Shown: in pieces, positions 25,620 to 37,545 of the stretch | How positions within the stretch are numbered: position 1 is the first letter of the stretch | How the letters are laid out: each line of letters opens with the position of its first letter | From: Vanilla planifolia | Lineage: Eukaryota; Streptophyta; Magnoliopsida; Asparagales; Orchidaceae | Assembly (NCBI GenBank): GCA_023846275.1 | Contig: JAIUJO010000299.1 | Coordinates: 248,501 to 312,500 of the forward strand | Direction: 5' to 3' | Length of the DNA: 64,000 nucleotides | The notes under the pieces: model-generated | What the model saw: the letters and a program-made list of their open reading frames with translations, nothing else | Told to the model about the DNA's origin: nothing | The model's database searches: none | Position numbers and translations under genes: made by a program

Positions 25620-25800
25620 ACCTTGCTTCGATATGGAAGCTGAAAGTCATGCCCTGGGTCCATACATTCTTTTGGTGTGTGGCTAGAAACCTTGTTCCTA
25701 TGGAGGATTGGCTCACAAGAATGTATTTGACTAGCTGCAGCAACTGTAGCTAGGGCTATGATGTGGCTGAGACACTACAGCATGTGCTGTGTGATTGGGT
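25620..25800 (+). pseudogene. ORF2 zf-RVT-like cysteine/histidine segment
   Basis: The frame reading IWKLKVMPWVHTFFWCVAR, NLVPMEDWLTRMYLTSC, SNCS-stop-GYDVAETLQHVLCDW matches the zf-RVT region that follows RT in plant LINEs (IWKLKVPPKV..F.W, C..C....ET..H....C). Candidate metal ligands are Cys 25736-25738, Cys 25745-25747, His 25781-25783 and Cys 25790-25792; the His-Cys spacing is two residues shorter than usual, so a small deletion is possible. A stop codon lies at 25751-25753. The upstream stretch FADTLGGFIWRVVDEMCTNFYQDNWL (near 25245-25325) is the usual connector between RT and this segment. Confidence 0.75.
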
Positions 25801-26159
25801 TGCGAAACGCAGTATCTTGGAGGACCCTGTGTTGTGCACCTCCACTGAGGTGTTGGACATCTATTGTGGTGTGCGCACACTCTTTCGCATTAGCAGCCGC
25901 TTTTTAAGGTGCTTCTTCTCCCGCGCCGCGTAGCCTGGCGCGGTGCATGGCATCTCTATGGCTCATTTGGCCATTGCGGCCTCTGCCTTGATCCATATTT
26001 GGGAGAATAGAATTCGTACGGTGCATAAAGAGACCACCCTCAACAATAACATGTTAATCCATAGGATCAAATTGGAAAGCACTGCCACTATAGAGCTCAT
26101 TAATCATCATACTTCTACATCCAGTGGGATGTTTAACCTCTTGGGGTCTTGGTAACAAG

Positions 26160-26619
26160 TTTTTGGCTTCTCCTCCAACTGGCTGGATAATGATCAATTG
26201 TGACACTACAGTGAAGAATGAATTGGCTGGTATTGGCTTTGTTGTCTGTTACAATCAGGGAAGACCAATGCACGTTGTGGGTAGAGGTTTCAGACCACAA
26301 GCAAGTGACACCTCTGCGGTCCAGACTGACTCTACCTACGCATTACAGAATAGGATGCAATGAGTTTGCTATCCCCTGGAGGGGTGATATTGCTTCTGAT
26401 GCTCTCCACTCTCTGAGGAAGTTGCCTACTTTTTGCCTCACTCACGTTTTGAGGAAAGGCAATGCCCCTGCGGATTGGGTGGCAAAAAATGCATGCTCAT
26501 CTGATATCGTTTGGGAAAGAGGAATGCCACTGCCAAAGCCATTACTTAAGCTCCTATTAACTGACTTCGAAATTAAACCCCATAGTGGGGCCCCTTTTGT
26601 AGGCTTAGACCACTTTTGA
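26160..26619 (+). pseudogene. ORF2 C-terminal RNase H domain, internally deleted
   Basis: PPTGWIMINCDTTVKNELAGIGFVV matches the start of the plant LINE RNase H domain (PPxGWxKLNxDG....AGxGxVxRD), with the first catalytic Asp at 26202-26204. The second region reads TSAVQTDSTYAL; the Asp at 26328-26330 matches the usual E(S/T)DS motif, but the helix carrying the catalytic Glu between the two appears to be missing, an apparent deletion of roughly 20 residues. After a frameshift near 26350 the end of the domain is clear: PWRGDIASDALHSLRK, THVLRKGNAPADWVAKNA. The ORF stops at 26617-26619, and satellite resumes within about ten bases. RNase H removes the RNA strand of the hybrid during copying. Confidence 0.85.
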
Positions 26620-27026
26620 TCAAGAAATCAAGGCAATGCATTGTCACATAAAAGGAGATTGAGAGTAACGTAGGAACATAGTCATTTTAATGCAAAATAA
26701 ATGTGAAGAAATGACATAAATTGTATTAAAATTTTTTATTGCAATACTCTAAAAAGGTTGGGTATAAAATTATCGAATCACATACCACTTAAAATGTCTC
26801 ATAAAACATGCTTAAACAATCAAAATTAAAATATTTTAAAATATAAAAAAATGAATATTTTATTTGATAGAGATCATTAAATGGACTCTAACAACTATTG
26901 TTTCATCTCGATTAGACCTCATTTGAAAATACTACAATTTAACAAGCTAAAGAAGAACAAATAATAATAGATAATTTAATGAGAATTACTAAAGCAAATA
27001 ATTTAAATAATAATTTTTTTTAACAT

Positions 27027-27504
27027 AATGTAGACATAAGTTGAATCTGAAATATTATGAACTAAAGCAATGCAATATGTCCAAAATAAGGTGATGTAAA
27101 CGTCACATAAGTAGAAATTTAAATTTACATAGTAATACTACAAACTCAAACCGAGAAGTATGAAGATATGTGAAAATACATGAAAGCAGAATTCCAAATA
27201 AATAAGGTGACTGAGTGTAAAGTTTTTTATCATCAAATTAAGTATGAATGTCAATGTCTCTATAAAACTACCAAAACTTTAGGAATTAAAATATTTGAAG
27301 AATATAAAAATGAATATTTAATTTGATAAAACTCATTGAGATTATTCTATGACATTTGTTTCTCATTGATTTCACGTCTCTTAGATACACAAAGATCTAT
27401 AAAAATTAATAACTAAATATAACAATAAATTTTAAATATTACATTGTTAATTTAATATAAATTAATATATAAATTAGATAAATTGAAGCAATAAAATATA
27501 TCCA
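27027..27504 (+). repeat. Direct repeat copy B (478 bp)
   Basis: Partner of 18915-19396, about 90% identical by eye over its length, with matching start (AATGTAGACATAAG) and end (TATATCCA). It lies about 406 bp beyond the LINE right boundary. Beyond 27504 its sequence continues as satellite (AATAACATAGACATAC) and does not resemble either the LINE or the satellite that follows the LINE at 26621, so the similarity really ends at the position equivalent to the LINE left junction. Confidence 0.9.
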
Positions 27505-28687
27505 AATAACATAGACATACTATCAAAATTAAAGCAAATAATTTGAAAAAATAAAATCAATTGCATGTGAAATATACAATGCATGATATAAAAGAGATCT
27601 AGTGTAACATAACTGATCTTCAATACTAGTACATATAAAAATATCTCACAAAAAGAGTCAGTGGTCTAGGAAATAAAATATTTAAAATATTAAAATGTAT
27701 ATTTAAATGTACAAAACTCTTTGATACGAGCCTAATCATGTCTGCATACTTTTAATTGCACCTTAGTTTGAATGACAAAATCAAAAAATTACCTAAAGCA
27801 TAAACGGGGATAAATTATTACTTTAATATTAAGTAAATATATTTTAGAACAAAAATAATTAAACCTAAATAAATTTAATATAAGAAAATCAAAAATTTGT
27901 AAAGGTCACACAACAAAAGATTTTGAGATAAATAATAACATTGCATGAGTAAAGTGAAATATTTAAAGAAATGAGTTAAATTGAATAAAAAAGTTACATG
28001 CAAGATACTAAGAGAACTAGTGCAACATAAACAAAACTCAACTCAAATATGAATCAAAATATCTTGTAAAACCTCAAAAAATTTAAAATAAAATTTTAGA
28101 AACACCTAAAAAATATTTAGTTAAGTGGAACTCATCGCGTTGAGTCAAATGACATTATTTCTTCTCGACTGAACCTCATGTAGACTTACTACATATTTTA
28201 AAGGAAAATAAGCGTAAATTATAACATAATATTAATTTAATTTCAGGCATATATATATGTATACATTAAAGTTGAATTAAGATCAAATAAAGTAATATAA
28301 TATTATGAAATATAAGTGATGAGATTTGGAGTTACGTAAATATATAATCAAATAAAGGCAAAAAAGTTCATAAAATGAGATCAATTGTATGGGAATTTTG
28401 CATGACAATATGCTAAACAGATCAAGAATATTGAGATGAGTCCAATGAGCTTTGTTTTGTCTATATTATACCTTGTTTGAAATTTTTGAGGATGAGGAAG
28501 TAGACAAATATAAAGTATGATAAGATATATTTTTTTTATTGAAATACAAAATAAGTAAATCAAAGAAATATAAACATAAAATGAGAGAAGAAATAGTGTT
28601 TAATAACAACAAATTCAAATAGAAGTGATAAGTTTGAAGAAATGAGTTAAAATCTATTGGAAAGTTGCCTGATGGAGTGCAACATTC

Positions 28688-28703
28688 ATATATATATATA
28701 TAT
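28688..28703. repeat. (AT)n microsatellite
   Basis: Short run of AT dinucleotides inside a satellite unit; the equivalent place in the preceding unit (near 28250) also has a TATATATATGTAT run, so the tract predates the local duplication of these units. Confidence 0.8.
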
Positions 28704-29053
28704 TATATTGAAGTAAGATTAAATAAAGTAATACAATATTACGAAATATAAGTGATGAGATTTGAGTTACATAGATATATAATAAAATGAAAGCAAAAAA
28801 TTTCATAAAATGAGATCAATTGCATGGGAATTTATGACAACCTGTTAAGTAGATCAAGAAAAACCACCTTAAAACTTATTTTAAAAAACAATAAAATAAA
28901 ATATTAAAAAAATATGTCTTATTGAGATGAGTCCAACGATCATTGTTTTGTCTATATTGTACCTTTTTTGAAATTTTTTAGGATTAGGAAGTAAACAAAT
29001 ATAAAGTATAATTACATATCTTTTTTATTGAAATACAAAATAACCAATTCAAA

Positions 29054-29193
29054 GAAATATAAATATAAAATGAGAGAAGAATAAGAGTTTCATACAAATT
29101 CAAATCAAAATGATAAGTTTGAAGAAATATAAATATAAAATGAGAGAAGAATGAGAGTTTCATACAAATTCAAATCAAAATGATAAGTTTGAA
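29054..29193 (+). repeat. 70-bp tandem duplication, nearly perfect
   Basis: Positions 29054-29123 and 29124-29193 are two adjacent 70-bp copies, each starting GAAATATAAATATAAAATGA, with only one visible difference (ATAAGAG against ATGAGAG). In a region where monomers are strongly diverged, this near-identity marks a young event. No coding meaning. Confidence 0.92.
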
Positions 29194-30680
29194 GAAATGA
29201 GCTAAAATCAGTAGGAAAGAAGCATCCTAAGTTTGAAGAAATGAGTTTGAAGTAATATAATATTATAAAATATAAGTGATGAGATTTAAGTTACACAGAT
29301 ATATGATCAAATAAAGGAAAAAAGTTCACAAAATGAGGTCAATTGTATGGGAATTTTGCATCGCAATATGTTAAATTGATCGAGAATAACCACCTTAAAA
29401 CTTATTCAAAAATACAAGAAATTAAAATATTTAAAAAAATAGGGCCTATTGAGATGAGTCCAATGATCTTTGTTTTGCCTATATTGTACCTTATTTGTAA
29501 TTTTTGAGAATTAGAAAGCAAATAAATATAAAGTATAATAAGATATCTTTCTTATTAAAATACAAAATAACAAATTCAAAGCAATATAAATATAAAATGA
29601 GAGAAGAATTAGAGTTTCATAATAACAAATTCAAATCAATATAATAAGTTTGATGAATTGAGTTTAAAATATGTAGGAAATTGCCTTCCAAGGTACTATG
29701 GAGATGGAATGTAACATTCATAATTATCAAATTAACTGTAGATTAAAATGACTTATAAAATGTGCCAAAATAAAAATATTTACAAATATATAGATGAAGA
29801 TTTAATTGCATAGAGTTTGTCAAGAAATCTCCAATGATATTTATTTAATTTTGATCATACCTCATTTAGAAATACAATAAATTATCAAAGTAAATGAACA
29901 AAAAAAAGTTATTATTTCAATATTAATTAGCTATATATTAAAACTAACCTGAGATAAATAAAAATATCTAATATAGAAAAAATAGTGATATAAGGGCCAC
30001 ACAAGAAAAGATTAAGAGCTAGGTAGTAAAATAAGAAAATAAAAAACAATTTAGGAAAATATGTCTAATTTTATGGGAAACTTGCATTCAAAGATGCTAA
30101 GTAGATTTGGTGAAACATCCCCAATCGTCAAATGACTCACAAATCTAAATACCCTATAAACCATGATAACATTTAAATAAATAAATATTTTGAGTGTCAC
30201 AAGGGGACAATAAATATTTCATAGAAATGTAACGAAATCAAAGCAAAAAAATTGAGAAAAATATTTAAAAGTTATGGAAAATCTACATTAGAAGACACTA
30301 ATAAGATCATGTTTAACATCCATTATCATCAAATCAACTGCTATTTGATAAGTTTTGTAAGGTATGCCAAAATCAAAGAAAACAAAATTTTTAAAAATAT
30401 ATAAATGAATATTCAATTGAATATAGGATGTTAAGAGGACTCAAATGATTTTCCTTTCAACTTGCTTAAATTTGTTTTTAATTATTGTGAATTATAGAAT
30501 TAAATAACATTAAATAATAAAAAAGTATTAATTTAATATGTTGAGAAAAATTATTAAACCAAGAATGAAATAAACGAAGGTAATGTAATGTAACAAAATA
30601 AAGAGATTTAAAAGTCACATAGAAAGAAGTTTTGAGTGTCATAATATTATAACTAGACCAAAGGAAAAATGTTTACTAAA

Positions 30681-30744
30681 TCACACAAATTGAAGGAGAG
30701 GGCTACACTCCATCACACAAATTAAAGGAGAGGGTTACATTCCA
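30681..30744 (+). repeat. 32-bp tandem duplication
   Basis: The unit TCACACAAATTGAAGGAGAG plus twelve further bases occurs twice with a 32-bp period (30681-30712 and 30713-30744), differing at three positions (G/A, C/T, C/T). It lies in the part of the satellite that normally reads as a single AAATTGTATGAGAAAGTTGC box. Confidence 0.85.
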
Positions 30745-32628
30745 TGTTGCTATGGTGATCAAGTTTGACATCCTTGATCATGAAATTTGGAATAATTCCA
30801 AATCTCCTATAAACCATGGAAAAATAAAAAAAATTATATTTAAAATTATAAAATTAAATATTTAATTAGATAGAGCTTATTGAGTTGAGTGCAATGACTT
30901 TTTTGGCTCGATTAAGACTTTATTGGAATTACTGCAAATTATGTTATTTTTTTGTTCACTAAATTTTGATTAAATCTAAAATAAGAAAACTTGAAGCCTT
31001 GTAATGTAACCAAGTGAATGTAATGTAAAGATCCCTTGAGCAGAAAATTAGAGTTCATAGTTACATAACAAAAAAATAAAAAATAAAAATATTGGCAAAA
31101 TGCAAAATTTTTTTAAAAATTTGAATTCCATTTTACTAAGGACATCAAATGTAAAATCCTCTAACATCAAAGGGGACAAATAAAAATTTCTAGTAAAGTC
31201 CTCAAACATAAAAATTAATAAGATATTTAGAAATATAGAAATTAATATTTAATTGGACAGAGCTCATCAAGATGAGTCCAATGACACATGCTTTGTCTCG
31301 ATTGGACCTCATTTCGAATTGTGATACTTTGCAAAAAACATATCCTAAGTACTAACAGATTATTGTTTTAGTATTAAATAAATATAAGATATGCATTAAA
31401 GTATTAGTTAAGTAAATTGTAGTAATGTAATACTAGCAAATAAAATTAATAGAAATATTTCGTAAGTGTAGAATTAGAGTTACAACAATAAAATTAACGA
31501 AAACAATAAAGAATCTGGAAAATTTATACAAGAAAATTACATTGAATGATACAAAATAGATGGAATGACAAATCCTAGAATATCAAATTAGATACAAATG
31601 AAATGTCTCACATAGCACACGAAAACACTAGAAAATAAAATACATAGAAATTCTATAGTGAATTCTTCATTTGATAGAGTGTGTTAAGATGAGTCCAAAA
31701 GCATTTGTTTTGCCTTGATTGGGTCTCCTTTGAAATTATTATGAAATACCATGGTAGATATGCATAGTTAACCATTTATTATTATTTTAATATTAAGTGA
31801 ATATATGTATTAAAGTTAAAATAAGATAAGAAAAGAAATGCAATATAGTGAAGTCAAGTTGTTGTAACGATTACACTTGTTAACATTTATAGTTACATAG
31901 TAATATCACTAAATAGAAGTTAAACATTTCGAAAAGTGATACAAATTACTCAAGAATGATGTATTCTAAGATATTAAAGAGGTCAAGTATAGTATCCTTG
32001 ATCATGAAATAAGATACAAAAAAACATTTCTCCTAAAATAAAAAAACAAGATAAAATATTTAAAAATTTACAAATAAATTTTTTATTTAACAGAGCTCAT
32101 TAAAAGAAGTCCAATGATATTTCTTTCTTATTGATCAGACCACTTTTGAAATAACTAAAAATTACAAAAGTAAATATATGCAAAAAAATAATAAATTATT
32201 ATATTATTATTAAATAATTTATATTAGCACTAGAAAATAATAAATTTTAGTAATATAATATAAAAAATAGAGTTAATATAAAGGTCAATGAAGAAGAGAT
32301 TTAGAGGTAATAATAATAAAACAAAATAAAAAATTTAATATTTGAAGAAATGGGATAAATTATATAAGGAAGCTGTATTCAAAGACAAAAAGGAGCTTGA
32401 TTGTGGTGTTCATGATTTTTAAATGAGGTAAGAGTCGATGTTTCAAGAAAAGAACCTTAAAGCCATAAAAGATTAAATATCTAAAATTTTCAAATAGATT
32501 ATTTAGTAGAGTAGAGGTTGTTGTGATGAGTCCAAAATTCTTTTGTTTATCTGTATCAAAACTCTTCTAGAATTACTATTAATTAAAAAATTAAATAGGC
32601 ATAAACAATAATAAATAATTTTCTAATA

Positions 32629-32646
32629 ATATATATATATATATAA
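32629..32646. repeat. (AT)n microsatellite
   Basis: Eighteen bases of AT dinucleotide repeat at the place in the satellite unit normally occupied by an A/T-rich TATTATTTTAATATTAAG stretch. Confidence 0.85.
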
Positions 32647-35600
32647 TTATTTTTAAAAAATATAAATTTAAATAATATAATATATCTAAAGAAAAACAAT
32701 GTATAGATCTCATAAAAAGATAGTTTGTATTTTATAGTAATATAAGAACATCAAAGAGAAAAATTTGAAAAAATCTGTTAAATTATATGTCAAAAGTTGC
32801 ATCCCAAGATATCACGAAGATCAAATCTAACATCTTAATTTGTTAAATCTTATATGAATCAAAGTGTCTATTGATGTTTGCACAAATCATAAAAAATAAA
32901 ATATTTAAATAAATATTTAATTATATAGACACCATCTGAAAGTTATAATAATTTTATTTAAAAATGTTTGATGTTAGAATTATTACAAAGTACCTAAATA
33001 AATAAGCATAAATAAAAAATAATATTTTGCTATTAAGAAAATATGTATTAAATCTAAAATAATTTAAAAGAAAGATATATAGTATAACAAAATCTAAGAA
33101 ATATAAATTTCACACAGAAGAAAGTTTAGAGGTACATTGTAATATAACCAACTAAAAGAAAAAAGGTAAAAATAATTACATAAATTTTGTGGAAAAGTTG
33201 GACTGTACGATACCATCGTGGCTACCATCATTGATCATCAATATATTACGAATCAAAATGTCTCATAAAGTTTGTAAGAAAAATTAAAATATAGAAATTA
33301 ATTTCCATTTCTTTGATTAGATATAACGAAATGAAAGCAAAAAAAGTTTAAGAAAAGAAATAAATTATGGGAAAATTTCTTTTCTAGTACATAAGAGAGC
33401 ATATTATCTTTGATGACAAACTCAAGTACAAATTGAAATACCTCTCAAAGAAATGCCAAAACAATAGAATCTAAATTAGTTTAAAAAGCTTAAGAAATAA
33501 ATAATTAATTTGATATACCACATAAAAAATAAATAATAAGAAATTATGCTTTAAAAAAAATTAAATTTATTTTATAAATAAAATTTAAAATAATGAAGTA
33601 ATTAATTATATTAAAATTAAAAAAAATTAAAGGTGAAATGAGATGAAATTTTGACTTGCAAGGTAATATGATAAAATCAAAGTAAAACATTTTAACAAAT
33701 TAGATTAATTGTGTGAGAATGCAATAATCTAAGATACTAAAAAGATTTGAGTGTAACATCCTTAAATATTTTTTCATGTATGAATTAAAATATCTAATAA
33801 ATAATATAAATCCATGAGAATTAAATATTTAAAAAAAATATTAAAGGAAATATTTAATTCTATTGAGGCCATTTTGATGACTCCACAATCATTTCTTTTG
33901 TCTAGATTAGACCACATTTGGATTTACCATAAATTAGCAAAATAAAAAACAATAAATTATTATTCATATTTAAGTAACTATATAATAAAACTAAAATGAG
34001 ATAAATCTAAATATTGTAACATGACCAAATCAAGATGATGTATTGGCCACACTAGTGGAAACATAGTGCTTTAGAAAATTATAACCACGTGAAGCAATAA
34101 CAAAGAAAAAAATAACATATCTATATAGGAAAGTTGCACTCGAAGTTTCTAAGGAGATCAGGTGTAGCACAATCCATCATTAAATCTAGAACTAGAGAAA
34201 AAATAATTAAAAAAAAAATCAATTTTTAAAAATAATATTATTTCATCTCTACTGGTCCTCATTTTTTATTCCTATAATTATTTAAGCAAATAAGTATAAG
34301 TCCTAATAAATTATTATCTTCATATTATTTAAAATAATATTAAAATTTAAATGACATAAATTAAAGACAATATATCCCAATGAAGGAAACGTAAAGCTCA
34401 CAAGGGCGACAATTAGAGTTTCATAGTAACAAGATCGCGTCAAGCAGTAACATTGAAAAAATGAGATACATTGTAAGACAAAGTTGCATTCTAAAATACT
34501 TAGGGGATCACATTTAACATCGACGATTATCAAATTAATGTCAAATCAAAATATCTCATAAAACAACTGAAGACTATTAAGAACTAGACATTTGAAATAT
34601 GAAAATAAATATATAATTAGATTAAGCTAGTTAAGAGGTGTCTAATGATATTTTTCCCTCAATAAGACCATATTTTGGTTAGTATCAATTTATCAAAAAA
34701 ATAATTATGATAAAAATATTTTACTTTTTTAGTATTTGGTGGATAAATCTTAAAGGAAAAAAAAATTAAATTAAACTAATGTAATATAACCGAATGTAAA
34801 AGCCTCGTTCATAAAATCAAGTGGTTATCAAATTATGTCTTCAAGCATCTCATTAGACATGGAAACAAAATATTTTAAAATTTAAAAATGAATATTATAT
34901 AGATAACAATCATGGAGTGACTCCAATGATATTTGTTTCATCATGATCAATCCATATTTGTTGTTACTGCATAATATGCAAAAAAATTATATTAATTTTT
35001 TTCAATAATAAGGATATATATATTTATTAAAGCTAAGAAATAAGAAATTGAAGTATAGGAATATGAACCAATAAAAGTGAAGTATAGTGAAATGAGGGAT
35101 AAATAATACATTGACATTAACATAAATAAATAAAAAAAAAATTTTAAAAAATGTGATAAACTTTACAAGAAAACTAAATTCCAATACACTAGGGTGATTG
35201 AGTGTAACATCCTTTATCATAGAACGTGCTTGAATAAAAATATATCACAAATCATACAAAAATTATATGACATAACATACATAAGAAATTAAAATGAAAA
35301 TTTAGTTAGAGAGCTCAATGAGATAAGTCAAAATTTATTTTCATTCAATCAAACATCATTTGGAATTAATTATATTTAATTGAGTAAATAAGATAAAAAT
35401 TTTATTATAATAGTAATTAAATGTATCTTGAAGTTGAAATAATAAGGCATTAAGAGTTACATAGTAATGTGACTAAATAACTACATAAACATTGAAGAAA
35501 TGAGATCAATGATGGACAGTTGTATTTTAAGATTCTATGGAGATAGAGTGTAATATTATTAATTATCATAATATGTATGAATTCAAATGCATAATAAAGA

Positions 35601-36269
35601 ATGCTAAATATCTAAATGAAATATTTAGAATTTTAGAAATGATTATTTTATTAAGTAGATCTAGTCTAGGTAGTCTTATGACATTTGCTTCATTTAAATT
35701 AATCCACCTTTAGAATTTTCTTAAATTAACAAAGCAAACAAAAAAATTATATTAAATTAATTTTTTAATATTAAAGAAAAATTAATTAAATGTGAAATTA
35801 CTTGATATAAAGCAACATATATATAGCAAAACCAATGCAATGTAATGGTCTCACTAGAGGCGAATTGGAGTTTCACAACAACGTAACAAAATCAAAGATC
35901 AATATTTGAAATGAAAAGACAACTTACTTGAGAAAGTTGCATTTTAAGATACCAAAAAGAAAAGTTGTGACATTCTAAATCATTAACTAAAGTAAGGCTC
36001 AAAATATCTCATAAAGCTTGTTGAAAAATGTATAAAACAATATTTTAAAATGTAAAAAATTATTGTTTAATTAGAAAGAACACATCAAGATTAGTCCAAT
36101 AGTTTTTTATTCATTTCCATTAGATCTCTTTTGGGATTAGAATGATTTAGAAATATATAAAAGAAAAAAAAAATAATATCTTAATATAAAATAGATAATT
36201 TTATATTAAAAGTTGAAGAAAAATAAACTAAAGTTCTACAATGTAAGAAAATCAAGGACATGTAAAGGT

Positions 36270-37545
36270 ACCACTTTTAACACAATTTATTTCATTTAAA
36301 AAATTCTTGATCTTTGATGTTGTTATATTACTATTTAGTTCTCAACCTATTCTTGTGTGATCCTTGGATCTCTTTAATTTTACAATAATATATCACTTAG
36401 ATTTATCTTAATTTAGATCAATATATATTTAGTCAACACTAAAACTAGTAATATTTTATCATTTATGTTTTTTACATTATTAATTCATAGTAATTCCAAA
36501 TAATGTTCAATTAAGATAAAATATCTTATTTTTTAAAGTTTTGACATGCATTATTAGATAATTTTGTTTGCACTAACTTTGATGATCGAGGATGTTGCAC
36601 ATTATCTCCTTAGTATCTTTGAAAATAAGCTTCTTATACTATTTAAAATATTTTGAAAGTTTTTCGTAATTTTGTTACACTACTACATTAATATAAATCT
36701 TATTCGAGGTGAAATTTGCACCACCTAGATTCTATTATAACATATTTCCTCCATATATCTAAATAAAAACTAATATATATTTATTTAAGGAAAGGAATAA
36801 CAATTTATTGTTATTTAACCTTATTAATTTTTGCAATTCATAGAAATTTCAAACATGGTTTGCTGTAGACAAAACAAACGTCATTGGATTAGTGTTGATG
36901 CCCTCTATTTAATTATATTGGCATTCTTAATAAGAAATTTATTTTGCAATTGATTTTATTATTGAATTTTGTACAAACTATTTCCTTTGCATCTTAGAAT
37001 GTAACTTTCTACTATAATTTTCCAATTTTTTCAAAGTTTTTTATTTATTTTGTTGTATGACTAACACTAAATCATCTATCATGTGAAACTTACATAACTT
37101 TTATTTTGTTATGTTGTATTTTGTTAGCCTATCTCATTGCAAAAATGATAACATAAATTTACTTAATTTTAAAATAATAATTTATTATGAACTAAACTTA
37201 TTAAATCTTGTGAGTCATAGAAATTCCAAACAAAGTCTGATAGTGATAAAAAATAATCTCATTGGAATTGTATCATAGAGCACAACTTAATAAAATTTTT
37301 TTTTAATTATGTTTTGGGATATTGTTTTAATGGTATTAGTATATTTGAAGAGAAATTTTTATTTGTTTTAGATCTGAAAATACAGGATCTTAATCTTAAC
37401 CTCTATACTATCTTAGAATTCAACTTTTCTATGCAATGTATAAGATTTCCTCTAATTGTTTTCCATGGTTTTGCTTTATCACATTACATAATTGTATCTG
37501 ATTTCAATTTTACACATATTTAGTTAATATTAAATTTTTTTTCCA
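36270..37545 (-). repeat. Satellite array, second reverse-oriented block, left part
   Basis: Orientation flips at about 36255-36275: forward text ending ATGTAAAGGT is followed by reverse-complement text (ACAATTTATTTCATTTAAAAA, GTTGTTATATTACTA, then CTTGTGTGATCC). Reverse boxes recur near 36350, 36710 and 37080. A small plus-strand open frame at 37314-37523 is the repeat translated in the same frame that produces similar minus-strand peptides elsewhere. Confidence 0.85.

Larger units (their letters stand above)
22505..26619 (+). pseudogene. LINE ORF2 remnant: endonuclease, reverse transcriptase, zf-RVT-like, RNase H
   Basis: The ORF2 polyprotein nicks target DNA and copies element RNA into it. 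ATG 22505 is chosen because it begins MIKIILSNIRGM, aligning with the usual N-terminus of plant LINE ORF2 (M-K-I-x-SWNxRGL). The remnant spans about 1,370 codons, a normal length for the family, in the order AP-endonuclease (22505-23215), linker with the conserved EEKWW..RAKIHWVQLGDKST..FFHA segment (near 23530-23610), reverse transcriptase (about 23790-24990), zf-RVT-like segment (about 25620-25800) and RNase H (about 26160-26530), ending at TGA 26617-26619. I count many frameshifts and in-frame stops, for example at 24018, 24072 and 24140. Several damage sites fit C-to-T or G-to-A change, as expected from deamination of methylated cytosine. The 199-codon minus-strand open frame at 22990-23589 is an antisense shadow of this gene. 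Confidence 0.92.
19397..26620 (+). mobile_element. Inactive plant L1-type LINE (non-LTR retrotransposon), ~7.2 kb
   Basis: A GC-richer island of about 7.2 kb in very AT-rich satellite. It reads, in order on the + strand: leader, ORF1 (DUF4283-like domain and CCHC knuckle), linker, ORF2 (AP-endonuclease, reverse transcriptase, zf-RVT-like, RNase H). This order is characteristic of plant L1-clade LINEs, which copy themselves by target-primed reverse transcription. The satellite phase resumes on the far side: the left flank stops at TATATCCA and the right flank resumes with AAATCAAGGCAATG within the same monomer. No LTRs, no poly(A) tail and no clear target-site duplication are visible; a weak candidate is AAAGCAATG (18910-18918) against AAGGCAATG (26630-26638), but that word is common in the satellite. 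Multiple stops and frameshifts and a mutated catalytic box make the copy dead. It looks near full length at the 5' end; the 3' end may be trimmed. Confidence 0.92.
28250..29690 (+). repeat. Recent three-copy local amplification of satellite units
   Basis: Three successive units here resemble each other much more than typical neighbours. Shared private features include AAATATAAGTGATGAGATTT, a TGGGAATTT landmark following TCAATTG (28381, 28816, 29339), TTTGTTTTGTCTATATTGTA-like text and a AATATAAATATAAAATGAGA box. Landmark spacings are 435 and 523 bp. The larger spacing is partly explained by the extra 70-bp tandem copy at 29054-29193; the first unit also lacks an internal piece (AGATCAAGAATATTGAGATGAG joins two normally distant motifs near 28422). 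This shows that small-scale unequal exchange or slippage continued after most of the array had diverged. Confidence 0.85.
26621..36260 (+). repeat. Diverged ~420-bp satellite array, forward block right of the LINE
   Basis: The satellite resumes in the same orientation and monomer phase as left of the LINE (AAATCAAGGCAATG..GTCACATAAAAGGAG). Units are followed through AGCT boxes near 26868, 27325, 28125, 29825, 30860, 31255 and 32090, among others, and through GTGTAACATCC-like boxes. Inside lie copy B of the 480-bp direct repeat (27027-27504), a local three-copy amplification (about 28250-29690) and small tandem duplications. Minus-strand open frames at 34303-34533 and 35002-35220 are translations of the repeat that share a LECNF/LEFSF-like start and are not genes. 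Nothing else was recognised in this tract. Confidence 0.9.

Noticed and set aside
18915..27504. The 480-bp direct repeats considered as LTRs of a retrotransposon
   Set aside because: Copy B is separated from the LINE by about 406 bp of ordinary satellite, both copies are themselves satellite monomers, and the element between them encodes LINE-type, not LTR-type, proteins.
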